From Chryseobacterium sp. G0186 (GTDB lineage: Bacteria; Bacteroidota; Bacteroidia; Flavobacteriales; Weeksellaceae), in assembly GCF_003815675.1 (NCBI RefSeq), contig NZ_CP033918.1, forward strand, positions 2,356,001 to 2,420,000: 64,000 nt of DNA, written 5' to 3'. Position 1 is the first letter of the stretch. The number at the start of each line of letters is the position of its first letter. A program made the position numbers and the translations under genes. This document shows, piece after piece, positions 43,607 to 53,125 of the stretch. The notes beneath the pieces are model-generated. The model was not told where the DNA came from. It was given only the letters and a program-made list of their open reading frames with translations, and ran no database searches.

Positions 43607-44905
43607 TTACTGTAATGACTTGAGATAACTTGTAACAGTCATTGAACCTCTACCCCAATTAAAATTTGCTCCCGTCCCGGAATTAGTCCACATTCCAAAA
43701 TAGACAGTAGTTATATTATCTTCAACATAACCTAAAGGCTTATAAACAATGGTGATAGGAGAGCTGGTATTATTCGTGATATGATCTACAGCTTTACCAA
43801 CTATAGGAAATCCTTGAGCTGGCGCAGAATTATCAGAATAGCTTGGTGTAGTATATTTTCTGGAACCTTGTTCCAGTTCTACATCAGCTCCGCCGTTAGT
43901 AGATTTTTTCAAAGTAATTCCCATATATGCCACATATCCACCCTTCTTTAAAATTGGGATATTGTAATCAATTACAATTAAAGCCTCCGTGTTGGCAGGA
44001 ACAACGATAGTATTTGATAAATTTAAAGGAACATTTCCGTTAGTTATAGTGGTAGATATCTGATTACTCATCGCATTCTCATATATATTATCCAATCCAT
44101 ATGTTGATTTGGATATATTAGGTTCGTATCCCAGGACCCCGTTCGCATCAGACATTACTCTCCTAGTAAATCTTGGTATTTGGTTCGTTCCTTCAATATC
44201 TACTAGAGTCCTGATTCGTGCATTTCCTTCCACATCTAATTTTTCGGAAGGCGTCTCTGTACCTATTCCAACATTATTATTAGCGGCTAATACTACATTA
44301 TTGTTAATATTTCCGTTAACAGTTAATTTCATGGAACTGTTACTATTAGTTCCATCACCCTGATAATATGTTCTGATTCCTGACAAAATTTTATTTGTAT
44401 TTCCAACATAACCACTTGTATAAAGATTCGCTACATTCTGACCACTCTGTAAATTACCAGTACCGGATCTTTCAAAATACAAACTGGCTTCAACACCATT
44501 TCTGAATATCAAAGAGTTATTACCTAACCCCATGACTCTGTTGCTTGTTAAAACGCCATCAGTATTGTAAATATTAGTATCTGTACTGAGCTTTGTCCAC
44601 TTGTTTGTGGATCCATCAAAATAATAGAAACCCACTGCATCAATATTGGATGCCTGTCCTGTAGCACTACCAGTGGTAATACTGTTGACGTAGATAAGGG
44701 TGGAGGGTTGAACAGATACCATATTTATGGCTCTTTCTCTATCAACTCGGGGTATTAATAATCCATCTGCCAGGGTTGATGATCCACTAGAATTTTTGGC
44801 TACAATATCCATCGTTGACTTTGGATTGGAAGTATTCATTCCCACTTGCGCATATACTATGCTGTTTAAAAATAAAACAGTAATAGGTAAAAATGTTTTT
44901 TTCAT
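43607..44905 (-). CDS. Secreted QVGINT-type protein, long form
   Basis: This 432-residue protein has a signal peptide (MKKTFLPITVLFLNSIVYAQ) and then VGMNTSNPKSTMDIVAKNSS. Internal motifs GFYYFDGSTNKWTKLSTDTN and GIGTETPSEKLDVEGNARIR repeat the pattern of the pair at 10969-13104. It is longer because of an insert at about residues 150-190. The last part (GKAVDHITNNTSSPITIVYK, FGMWTNSGTGANFNWGRGSM) is unlike those copies. It is probably surface-exposed or secreted. Downstream relics of the same family suggest repeated duplication and loss. Confidence 0.78.
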   Translation of the reverse strand: MKKTFLPITVLFLNSIVYAQVGMNTSNPKSTMDIVAKNSSGSSTLADGLLIPRVDRERAINMVSVQPSTLIYVNSITTGSATGQASNIDAVGFYYFDGSTNKWTKLSTDTNIYNTDGVLTSNRVMGLGNNSLIFRNGVEASLYFERSGTGNLQSGQNVANLYTSGYVGNTNKILSGIRTYYQGDGTNSNSSMKLTVNGNINNNVVLAANNNVGIGTETPSEKLDVEGNARIRTLVDIEGTNQIPRFTRRVMSDANGVLGYEPNISKSTYGLDNIYENAMSNQISTTITNGNVPLNLSNTIVVPANTEALIVIDYNIPILKKGGYVAYMGITLKKSTNGGADVELEQGSRKYTTPSYSDNSAPAQGFPIVGKAVDHITNNTSSPITIVYKPLGYVEDNITTVYFGMWTNSGTGANFNWGRGSMTVTSYLKSLQ

Positions 44906-45087
44906 TTTAGTTTTTGTTAGTAATGTAAATGATATAAAATTAAAATCAATAATGTTTATTGGGATTATATTTCTTATTATTATAAATAATGAGTTTTATG
45001 AAATTATTCGACCATTCTAGATATCTCTAAATGCAGAAAAAAAGTTTTTCTAAGTTTAATATTCCTTTAATTTTATGTCAACCTATT

Positions 45088-45808
45088 TCAGGACGACTTA
45101 CCTTTTATTTTTTTCATTTGAATCTGATCCCCAGATACTAAATCTACTATTACACTCCAAGTATTGGAAACTGTTTCATTTGCATAATTTGTTCCAGCCC
45201 CTTTAGGCACTGCGTTTGTGGAACGATTACCTATCTGAGTTCCGTTCTTAGCAGAATAAGCCATGAAAGAATAAGTAGTGGGAACATTACCATTTATTAA
45301 AAGCCCTGCTGTATATGAAATTATATATCCTCCCCCTTGATTAGCAGGAACAGTAAATGTGGTATTATTATTCAAGACTACCGTTTCCTTGACTTATATC
45401 AAATGTATTATTACTATTGTCAGCAGTCCATGCAACAGTATTACCATATACTAGTGCACTATATCCTACTACAGTACCACAGGAAGTTGGGGTAGCAAGA
45501 GATTTCCATACAGCTCCATCAAAATAGTAATATCCTATATCTGTTACATTGATAGTTTTTACCGAAGGTGAATTTGTTGCTGCGGTAACATAAACAATAG
45601 AACCTGTTTGATTAGCTGAATAAACGTTATCTTTTGCTTTTAATTGATCTCCTGTTAATCTGGGAGATTTAAAACCATCTATTATGGTTGAGTTTGTGTC
45701 TTGTCCTTCCACATCTAATGTAGCATTAGGTATTGAAGTATTGATACCAACTTGTGATTTTTAAAAAACAGAAAGCAATATTATACAGAATAAAAAAAGA
45801 TTTTTCAT
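45088..45808 (-). pseudogene. Broken QVGINT-type gene (in-frame stop and frameshift)
   Basis: An ATG at 45808 starts MKNLFLFCIILLSVF, then an in-frame TAA, then KSQVGINTSIPNATLDVEGQ in the same frame. The frame continues (GYYYFDGAVWKSLATPTSCG ...) to a frameshift near 45370, after which NNNTTFTVPANQGGGYIISY runs to the end at 45088. The signal peptide is thus cut off from the body, and the body is in two frames. Confidence 0.8.
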
Positions 45809-45991
45809 GTGTTTAAATAAATTTTATGTGTTTTTAGAATCAGAATTATACATTTTAAAGAGTAAACTATTTTTTTAATTACATATAGTAATTAAAGATT
45901 AAATTTCTTTCTCGATCAAATACTAAATTACTAGAGGTTCTTTCAAGAATATTGTTTATAATTTTCATATTACGAATCAGATAAGAGTGTA

Positions 45992-46356
45992 TCAATTAAC
46001 TGCAATTTTTCTAACCTCGTAACATTCATCTACATCCTTCATCATACTCATAATCAACCTCTTATATTTAGCCATAGTATTCCTGCTTAAATTAAATTAT
46101 TTTGCAAGCTGTGAATTAGTAATTTTTTTGATATTCTAAAATCATTAGTATGGAAGATTTATCGTAAGATCGATGACTTTGATTAAACGCTTCCCTTATC
46201 TGATCTGATAAACCAAAAATTCGACTGTTAAACTCAATTACATCTAATATAGATAAGCTTTCTTTATTAAAAATTTACATTCCTACTTTCTAGATGGCAT
46301 TTTTTGTTGATTATGTCATTACAGATCTGATTATAATCTGGAGTTGATTTTTGCAT
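45992..46356 (-). pseudogene. Decayed small HTH protein (transposase-like helper)
   Basis: In three minus-strand frames I read MQKSTPDYNQICNDIINKKC, then LSILDVIEFNSRIFGLSDQI with REAFNQSHRSYDKSSILMIL, then NSQLAK and NLSRNTMAKYKR. Together these form a roughly 115-residue HTH protein of a type often seen in this genus beside the protein at 46398. Stops and shifts break it. Confidence 0.6.
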
Positions 46357-46397
46357 ATTGTGTTTAATAATATTATTTTATATTTAGTTTTAACTTA

Positions 46398-46857
46398 TTA
46401 ATGTGAGTTTCTACCTTTTTTTCCTTTAGCATATTTTTTTATCCAATTATATAAAGTTGTTTTATGAATCTTATATTTATTCACTTATGATCTGTTCCTC
46501 TATTTTTTTGTTTTCAATGGATTCAAAAATGAAATCGATTACTTCTTTAGTGTAAATGCTTTTTCTAAACTTCGGAAGCTGAGATTCTTTTTCTTTTATA
46601 ACAGTACCGTAATTATGTCTTGCCGGTGGAGAATATAATAATAGATGTTGAAAATAGACTCTGAAAAAATCATATTCAAGTAATTTGCACCATTTTAATA
46701 AAGCAGCAATATCTGTTTGTTTCTGTAAAAACATTTGATCTATTCGCTTAATAGTGCATTTGAAAAACCTGCAAATACGTTCTGTTTCAATTCCAGTTTC
46801 CAAAACCTTTTGTTTGATCAGTGATCCAATATTAATATTTTTTAAATCTATGTTCAT
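46398..46857 (-). pseudogene. Frameshifted HTH protein
   Basis: An intact frame (46477-46857) encodes MNIDLKNINIGSLIKQKVLE, RICRFFKCTIKRIDQMFLQK, EYDFFRVYFQHLLLYSPP and FRKSIYTKEVIDFIFESIEN. It then stops prematurely at IISE. One frame over, the sequence continues as NKYKIHKTTLYNWIKKYAKG, the expected C-terminal HTH, and ends at 46398. A single-base indel therefore removes the DNA-binding end. Confidence 0.7.
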
Positions 46858-47039
46858 CTTAGTATTAAAGCTAATTAATAAATTCTGTGTGTTTGTATAT
46901 TAATTTTTAAAAGCTGGAAATTGCTTTTTACAGCAATTTTCAAAATAATTATTGCGTAGATAATTGCTGTAAAGAAAAGTTTCGACTTTCCGACAAAGAG
47001 CCAGGGGTTGTAATATAAGCATCTATGCTAAGCTTATTT

Positions 47040-47367
47040 TAGTGCCCCCCAGTTCATTTTTAAATAGACTTTATACCCAGCATTGAGATGCCCCATGCAA
47101 TTAACACTTATAGGTGTATTTTCGGAAGCAGAATAATCAAATCCGGTACTGCACAAATACCATCATCATAAAGCCGGCCATAATTGCTAAAAAAGGAAAA
47201 CAGCCTATGCCATCTAAATAATAAAAAAGCATCTCCATTCCCCGTTGGGGCCGAACTATTTGTCGGCTCTATATGAAGGCTCGCATTAGGAGAAATTGTC
47301 CTTACCTACTTGAGCTAAAGAAAACACTGGAACTAATGCAGCTCCATAAATAAATTTTTTTTTGCAT
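47040..47367 (-). pseudogene. Remnant of another QVGINT-type gene
   Basis: Starting at an ATG at 47367, in shifting frames, the minus strand reads KKFIYGAALVPVFSLAQVG, then NASLHIEPTNSSAPTGNGDA with FLLF, and then breaks up. This is the signal peptide and first motif of the same secreted family. No intact frame remains. Confidence 0.65.
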
Positions 47368-47629
47368 TGTACATGTTTTTAGAATTGTGTTTTACCATTA
47401 GATATATTCTGCTATAATTGGAATGGCAAAAGCGAGAATATAATTATAATTTTTTATCTTAATTTATATTAGTAGTAAACCTGGATAATTACAGTGTTAC
47501 TTATTACAAATCACCTAAAATTACTCTATGTAACCAAAAAACTTAGGTACCAACAAAGTACTCAATATTTCAAAATACTGATAATCAATAAAAAAACTAT
47601 TCTTCAAGTTTTTTTAACCATAAGGTTTA

Positions 47630-48051
47630 TCATATTGAAAAGGAATATTAAGCCTTTTTCTTAAATTACTTTTATTGTTTTTGATATGTTCTGTGCTATA
47701 AAAGTGTACATAGCTATATTCTTAGTTGTAAAATCTAAAAAGATATATGTCCAGAAGATAAGTTTAGAAATTTTAAGGTTAGCATTAATTTCCATTTTTT
47801 TTCCGAAAGTCAGTATACTGTTTCTGAAAATGCGTCCAAAATCGGGCACTGTTATTCTTTGTCAGTTGAATAATTTCATCAAATATATTGTGCTTGTTTT
47901 TATCAATCAATAGATCTGCTTTTTCCGTGTTCCTGTCATTTGAAGAAAATAAAAAATAATACATTAATGAACCCGCTGCAGTAACACCTCGAATAGCTAT
48001 ATAATAAATCTTATTTTTTTTTATAATTTTTTTGTTTTGTTTCGAACTCAT
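47630..48051 (-). pseudogene. Truncated, frameshifted copy of the TPR-type regulator
   Basis: The start MSSKQNKKIIKKNKIYYIAI is followed by a membrane segment, then FDEIIQLTKNNSARFWTHFQ with KQYTDFRKK. A frameshift follows, then NANLKISKLIFWTYIFLDFT with TKNIAMYTF and KKRLNIPFQYDKP. This tracks the C-terminal part of the gene at 48418 (EIIQLAKESPPEFWGRFQEV ...). The TPR half is missing. Confidence 0.75.
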
Positions 48052-48297
48052 CCCAATAGAAAGATTTAATTAGTATTCTTAAAAACAATGATAATTATGA
48101 TATATTATAAAGATCACGAATACAATCTTTGTATAATATTTCTAAGGCTTTATATACATGTTCAATCATGAATTTTTTAAGATCAAAGTATCAATTATTT
48201 TTCATTAATGTTTTTTTACGTGGGGAGGAAATTTAGAGTTTCAGTTTCAAAACTTTGAAGAAACAAAGCAAAACAAGCCATCGATTAAATAAAAAAA

Positions 48298-48320
48298 TAA
48301 GGTACCAACAAAGCACCTTA
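48298..48320 (-). terminator. Terminator of the TPR-type regulator
   Basis: TAAGGT and ACCTTA pair around ACCAACAAAGC and, on the minus strand, are followed by T7. A near copy (TAGGTACCAACAAAGTACT) lies after the truncated paralogue at about 47542. Confidence 0.6.
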
Positions 48321-48417
48321 CCAAAATTATTGTGGAAAACATATCACTCAGAACATACTTTTTAACCCTGGAGCTATATTCTATTTTCAGAAATATTTTA
48401 AATCCATCCTAAATTCT

Positions 48418-49929
48418 TTACCCTGTCTGATTTCTTATCCAAACTACTATATCTTCCTGTGCAGGGATATCTAACCTTTTCCTTAAGTTGTATTTATTAT
48501 TTTTTATAGTCTGGACGGCCTTAAAGGTATAATTAGCAATATCTTTTGTATTGAATCCTAAGTAAATATAGGCAGCTAATACAAGTTCGGAAACTTTTAA
48601 AGTAGGATTAATACTGAGAATTTTACTGCGAAAATCGGGATAAACCTCTTGAAAACGTCCCCAGAACTCAGGAGGGCTTTCTTTTGCTAATTGTATTATT
48701 TCATTAAAAGTTTCATTTACTTTTTGCTCTAATACTTTCACCCGTAAATCTTTTTGCAAAATAGTTGTTGTATTTTCTTTCAATAATAGATCTTTTTCCT
48801 GTACTTTCTTGTAATAGGTAGTATACAGTAAAACTATTAGAATTGTTATCCCTAAAAATAATCCTGCAATAATGTAATACCATTTCTTATTTGACTCGTG
48901 GATCTGTTTCTTTTCATCGTCAATGATTTTTCTTCCAGAGGTTTGCAAAGCGATCAAATTACCTTTTTCAAAGCTATCCCGAATTTTTGTATATTTTTGC
49001 AGATATTCATTAGCTTTATAAACATTGTTCTGAAGATTATAAATTTCAGCTATTTCTTTATAATTCTTCATCATATTTTTAGACCTATTCATCTTAATTG
49101 ATAAAGTGAGAGATTTTTCGTAGAACTCCAAAGCCTTATTATAGTTTTTTATATTTTCATAATACTGGCCAGACATATAATTAAAGACCAAATAGTCGAA
49201 TGTTTCCTTAGAGTTTTTAAGTAAAACTTCAGCCTCATGAAGATAAAATTTTGCAGAGTCCAGATTTTTCTTATTTTCAAGAAAATAACTCGTAAGATTA
49301 GTTGCTTCCACCACTCTGGGTAAAATTTGGTAAGCTTTGTGTACATAATAGTGCATGGAATCATTATATCCAATCAGTCCGAAGTTTATAGCCTTACTTC
49401 CATAAATATAATGCAAACGATTCCTTTTTCGCGGTTCATCTTTTATTTTTAAAGCTTCCTTTAGTGCTTTATCAAAGCTTTCATTAGATTTTCCTATCAA
49501 TCCTAATTCTTGATAATTTTTTGCATATGCGGCAAAAAATGCTGTTAACAATGCAGGATCGTCATCAAATGTATAATAAAGAGCTTCCGCCTTTTGCAGG
49601 TATACTTGTTCTTCATTGTATTTCCCCAAAGAATGGAAAAAATCTGCCATATGAATATATCCTCTTGCCCGACCTTTGGTATAATTTATTTCCTCTGATA
49701 ATCGTATTGTTTTTTTAGTTTGTTCAATCCCATCATGAATCCTGCCGCCTTGTAGGTATTGGGTTCCTATTTTGTTTTGTAAACGATCTATTTTTTCAGG
49801 AGACCATTTCTGAGTATAGTATACACAAGATAAAAATAAAAAAAAGAGTAAGAATATCCTGTTTACTGCCAGGAATAATTTACCTACATTATTTTCCTGA
49901 ACATTACTATTTTGTGAGGGTATAGCCAT
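48418..49929 (-). CDS. TPR-repeat membrane regulator with LuxR-like C-terminal HTH
   Basis: This 503-residue protein has an N-terminal membrane segment or signal anchor (FLAVNRIFLLFFLFLSCVYY), then about six TPR-like helical pairs (LSEEINYTKGRARGYIHMAD, ALEFYEKSLTLSIKMNRSKN, and so on), a transmembrane helix (WYYIIAGLFLGITILIVLLY), a short coiled coil and a C-terminal HTH of LuxR type (LVLAAYIYLGFNTKDIANYT, VQTIKNNKYNLRKRL). Such proteins are frequent in Flavobacteriia and link periplasmic or outer signals to transcription. The target is unknown. Confidence 0.8.
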   Translation of the reverse strand: MAIPSQNSNVQENNVGKLFLAVNRIFLLFFLFLSCVYYTQKWSPEKIDRLQNKIGTQYLQGGRIHDGIEQTKKTIRLSEEINYTKGRARGYIHMADFFHSLGKYNEEQVYLQKAEALYYTFDDDPALLTAFFAAYAKNYQELGLIGKSNESFDKALKEALKIKDEPRKRNRLHYIYGSKAINFGLIGYNDSMHYYVHKAYQILPRVVEATNLTSYFLENKKNLDSAKFYLHEAEVLLKNSKETFDYLVFNYMSGQYYENIKNYNKALEFYEKSLTLSIKMNRSKNMMKNYKEIAEIYNLQNNVYKANEYLQKYTKIRDSFEKGNLIALQTSGRKIIDDEKKQIHESNKKWYYIIAGLFLGITILIVLLYTTYYKKVQEKDLLLKENTTTILQKDLRVKVLEQKVNETFNEIIQLAKESPPEFWGRFQEVYPDFRSKILSINPTLKVSELVLAAYIYLGFNTKDIANYTFKAVQTIKNNKYNLRKRLDIPAQEDIVVWIRNQTG

Positions 49930-50703
49930 TGAAAAACATTTTTAATTATACCTAATACTATTCTGTTATATAATTTTAAAAGAGGAGAGAAAAAATAAAG
50001 TTATCTTTTGCATAGAATTAATTAAAATTCACGACAGTTTGTTGATAACTTAGGAAGGATCATTCCACTTAGCTGTGCAATTAGAAGAGCTTCAATCTCA
50101 ATTCATTGAAGGTAAAACACCTTTTTTCTAAAAGACTGCTGGCAAAGTGTATAAATTTTACTACAACAGCTGAAAAATTTTAATGAACCATACAAAAGAA
50201 AAAATTACAGTTTTTATTAGTACTTTCATAGTTATTATTTATTATAAACAGGACCTAACAACCCCACTAAATATATTAGAAATATTATTAAAATTTAGAC
50301 AAAGTCAACAAAAAAAAAATCATCCAAAAATAACAAATAATTCAAAAAATACAATTAAATAAATATAAAATAATAAATATGATTTAAAAAATCGACAATA
50401 TAAAAATTTATAACACAAAATTAAATAATCGTATAAATTAACAAAATCATCAAATTATTATTGTTTCATTATAAAAAAATAATCATCTCTAAATTATTTA
50501 GGCGATCTATTTATGATATCGAAATAATAATACTCGATCAATTATTTGATAAAGCTAATGCAATTGGCGATTTAAGTTCTTAAAATTAAATTGTAAGAAT
50601 TTCTTCGTCTTTATTATTATCCAGAATTTTAGCATATGAATAAATGCTACTTCGTTAATCCTAATAAGTATTGTAAATATCTTCTGGACATTTAGTAGGA
50701 TAT
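49930..50703. other. Very AT-rich non-coding stretch
   Basis: No gene is supported here. 50201-50500 is almost entirely A and T, with long A-runs (A10 near 50310). An inverted pair AAGTTATC / GATAACTT lies at 49998-50005 and 50043-50050. It may be the decayed edge of the island. Confidence 0.5.
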
Positions 50704-50889
50704 TTATAAATAGAACGCACTAATAATAGTTTGAAAATTCTTTCCACCTAGGTTTTTTGATCCGAATCTCAATTTATCCCTTACTCTAACAGACCGCAAT
50801 CCACCATCTGTTTCTAGTCTTATTAACTCGCTTTTATATTGAGCTAAAAAAGCAATCGTATTTAAAAATTGTATAATATCGATAATCAA
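50704..50889 (-). CDS. Doubtful 61-codon frame
   Basis: MIIDIIQFLNTIAFLAQYKS, then LIRLETDGGLRSVRVRDKLR and NLGGKNFQTIISAFYL, reads like the C-terminal end of a real protein, with a natural-looking ending. I recognise no family and the upstream sequence gives no continuation. It may be a fragment. Confidence 0.2.
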   Translation of the reverse strand: MIIDIIQFLNTIAFLAQYKSELIRLETDGGLRSVRVRDKLRFGSKNLGGKNFQTIISAFYL

Positions 50890-50990
50890 GAAAGTAGCGT
50901 TATCATTTTCTATTAAAACTCACAACTTAAACTTTGAAACATCATCAAATCATTGACCATTCGGTTCGATATTTGTTCGTTATAGACTAC

Positions 50991-51016
50991 AAACCATCCT
51001 TTTTCAGGATGGTTTT
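50991..51016 (+). terminator. Orphan terminator
   Basis: AAACCATCCT and AGGATGGTTT pair around TTTTC, followed by TTGTTTTTT on the plus strand. No plus-strand gene is visible upstream, so it may be left from a gene lost at the island boundary. Confidence 0.6.
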
Positions 51017-51114
51017 TGTTTTTTATACCAACCAACAATTCTACGCCTTTATAATTTCTTTATTTTGCTTTATTAAGGTAAAAATTTTTATTGACTCATC
51101 TTTTCATCAAATAA

Positions 51115-51141
51115 AAAAAGACCTCTAAACAGAGATCTTTT
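51115..51141 (-). terminator. Terminator after the HdeD-like gene
   Basis: AAAAGACCTCT and AGAGATCTTTT pair around AAAC, 14 bp beyond the gene's stop. Confidence 0.7.
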
Positions 51142-51155
51142 ATATTATATATTAA

Positions 51156-51788
51156 TTATTTTTTCAATTCATCAATCTCATCCTGTATGGATTTAATTTT
51201 ATCTCTAAGTTCCTGACTTACTTTTCCAGGGATCTTTTTAACCTTTCTCAGATCTAACGCTAACATAATGGAAGCGATTCCCATAAATATAAAGGAAACA
51301 CCCGTTAATGTAACCAGTGAAATTCCCGTAAACACAGGATTAAATATTAAAAGTAAAGAAAAGATAATTCCTCCTACACTGGCAAGGGCTACGTTTCCCC
51401 AACTCATGATCTTCATACTTTTCAGATCAAATGCAAATCCCAATAACTGAAAAGAGCGGAAGAGTAAAGTAAATCCTATAACGAATGGAAGTACCGTCAT
51501 TGAAATTTGTGGGTTGGCAATAAGATACACTCCTATTGCTGTTGTCAGTAATCCGCTTACAAGAAACCAGCCCCATCCCTGTAAGGATTTGCTGTTCTGC
51601 AAGGAAAAAAATATTTCTGTGATTCCTGAAAACAGAAATGAAACACTGAAAAAGATAGAAAGGGTTACATAGGTTGCCAGCGGTACACTAAAAACATAAA
51701 AACCACATATCAGGAAAAGGATTCCAAAGATCAACGGAATATACCAGTGTTTTACAGTGTTAGTAAGGGTTTGAAATAAATTAGCCAT
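51156..51788 (-). CDS. HdeD family (DUF308) membrane protein
   Basis: The protein has about 210 residues, starting at the ATG at 51788 (MANLFQTLTNTVKHWYIPLI). Six hydrophobic segments with internal similarity (ILFLICGFYVFSVPLATYVT, FFSVSFLFSGITEIFF, LLTTAIGVYLIANPQISM, IGFTLLFRSFQLLGFAFD, ...) match the HdeD/DUF308 acid-resistance family. A short charged coiled coil ends it (ELRDKIKSIQDEIDELKK). It is likely a stress-related inner-membrane protein. It marks the resumption of core genes. Confidence 0.88.
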   Translation of the reverse strand: MANLFQTLTNTVKHWYIPLIFGILFLICGFYVFSVPLATYVTLSIFFSVSFLFSGITEIFFSLQNSKSLQGWGWFLVSGLLTTAIGVYLIANPQISMTVLPFVIGFTLLFRSFQLLGFAFDLKSMKIMSWGNVALASVGGIIFSLLLIFNPVFTGISLVTLTGVSFIFMGIASIMLALDLRKVKKIPGKVSQELRDKIKSIQDEIDELKK

Positions 51789-51962
51789 AGCGTCTTTTTT
51801 AGTTCTGCCTACTTTGTTTTGCGGTGTTCGGCTTGTCCGCCGGAATATCAAAAACAGGTTATAATTTCACCTGATATTGAATAATAACTCCTTACTAATT
51901 TACAAAAAATATGGATTAATTAACCCATTTTTTCGCTAATAATAGAGGTATAAATAAAAAAC

Positions 51963-51990
51963 ATCACCGTAATATAATTATTACCGTGAT
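51963..51990 (-). terminator. Terminator after the deiminase gene
   Basis: ATCACCGTAATA and its near-complement TTATTACCGTGAT pair, and the minus strand continues with a T-run. Confidence 0.7.
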
Positions 51991-52017
51991 CCCTTTTAAA
52001 AATTTAATATTGCTATT

Positions 52018-53121
52018 TTACTTCATTAAATTTCCCGCCGGCTGCTGCTGGGTAACGCAATGTACCATTCCTCCATTTTCATAAAGATTCCTTACATCTA
52101 TTCCTATTATCTTTCTACCCGGATATTGCTCCTGAATAATCTTGTTGGCTATCGGATCATTCGGATCTCCATAATTAGGAACCAAAACCACAGTATTGGC
52201 TACATAATAATTAACATAGGAACCTTTTTCATCCAACTGCTTTCCATAAGCGGTTTTCACTTTATTTTTGGTAGCAGGCAGGTACACTTTTTTATACTCC
52301 TTACCATCAACATTGGAAGCGGTATACAGTGTGTTGATATCTTTATCTGAAAGTCCCAGGTCCAAAAGATCATCCTCGTTCATTGTGATCATTGTATTAT
52401 GGTTTACAAACTTCATAAAACCGTCAATATGCATATCTGTAACATCCAGTCCGGTAACACCGTCCAGCCATATCACTTTGGATACTCCATAATATGTTTC
52501 AAACATTTCTTCAGCTTCCTGCTGTGTAATTCCTTTATTTCTTGTGGCATCTTTTTTCTGGCTTATTACCGAGCTTTTACATGCCATCAGAACACCGTTT
52601 CCATCTGTTTCTACGGATCCGCCTTCATTTACCATTTCTTCATTAAGGTTAATAACTTTTATTCCTAAATCTTCCCCGATACGTTGTGGAATTTCATCAC
52701 AGTTTTCAAAGTCAAATTTCTCACCCCAACCATTGAATCCCCAATCTTCAATTAATACATTTCCTTTATTATCCTTTACGAAAATAGGACCGTTATCTCT
52801 TACCCACACATCATCTGTAGGATAAATTTTGAAATCAACATTCTTCATGGGAACTTTATTCCCCTCTAAAAGTGAGATAATTCTCTTTTTTTCATCCTCA
52901 TTATAGGCTATAATGTGAACTTTTTCTCCGGATTGCAGAGCTTTCGTCATATCAATCCAGGTTTGCTCTACTCTTTGACGGTAAGTGGTACCGTGCTGAT
53001 AGTGGTGAGGCCATTGCAGCCAGGTTCCCTCATGACGTGAAGATTCTTCGGGAAAACGATAGGTTTGTGCCATAGTACATATAAAACTCAATACGAAAGT
53101 GAGTGTAAATAATTTATTCAT
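52018..53121 (-). CDS. Exported agmatine deiminase / PPAD-type family protein
   Basis: The mature part is an agmatine-deiminase-fold enzyme, which converts agmatine to N-carbamoylputrescine, or a protein-arginine-deiminase relative. A signal peptide (MNKLFTLTFVLSFICTMAQ) with start at 53121 sets it apart from the usual cytoplasmic form. Catalytic residues are recognisable: the Asp pair in PTDDVWVRDNGPIFV, the His in VTDMHIDGFMKF, and the Cys in NGGMVHCVTQQQPAG. The 367-residue length fits. It follows a beta-barrel-like gene by 4 bp and probably acts in the periplasm or outside. Confidence 0.88.
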   Translation of the reverse strand: MNKLFTLTFVLSFICTMAQTYRFPEESSRHEGTWLQWPHHYQHGTTYRQRVEQTWIDMTKALQSGEKVHIIAYNEDEKKRIISLLEGNKVPMKNVDFKIYPTDDVWVRDNGPIFVKDNKGNVLIEDWGFNGWGEKFDFENCDEIPQRIGEDLGIKVINLNEEMVNEGGSVETDGNGVLMACKSSVISQKKDATRNKGITQQEAEEMFETYYGVSKVIWLDGVTGLDVTDMHIDGFMKFVNHNTMITMNEDDLLDLGLSDKDINTLYTASNVDGKEYKKVYLPATKNKVKTAYGKQLDEKGSYVNYYVANTVVLVPNYGDPNDPIANKIIQEQYPGRKIIGIDVRNLYENGGMVHCVTQQQPAGNLMK

Positions 53122-53125
53122 ATCA

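Noticed and set aside
50960..50992. GGTTCGATATTTG stretch as a second tRNA-Gln fragment (attR)
   Set aside because: Only the GGTTCGA of the T loop matches; the T stem and acceptor strand do not. No true attR was found.
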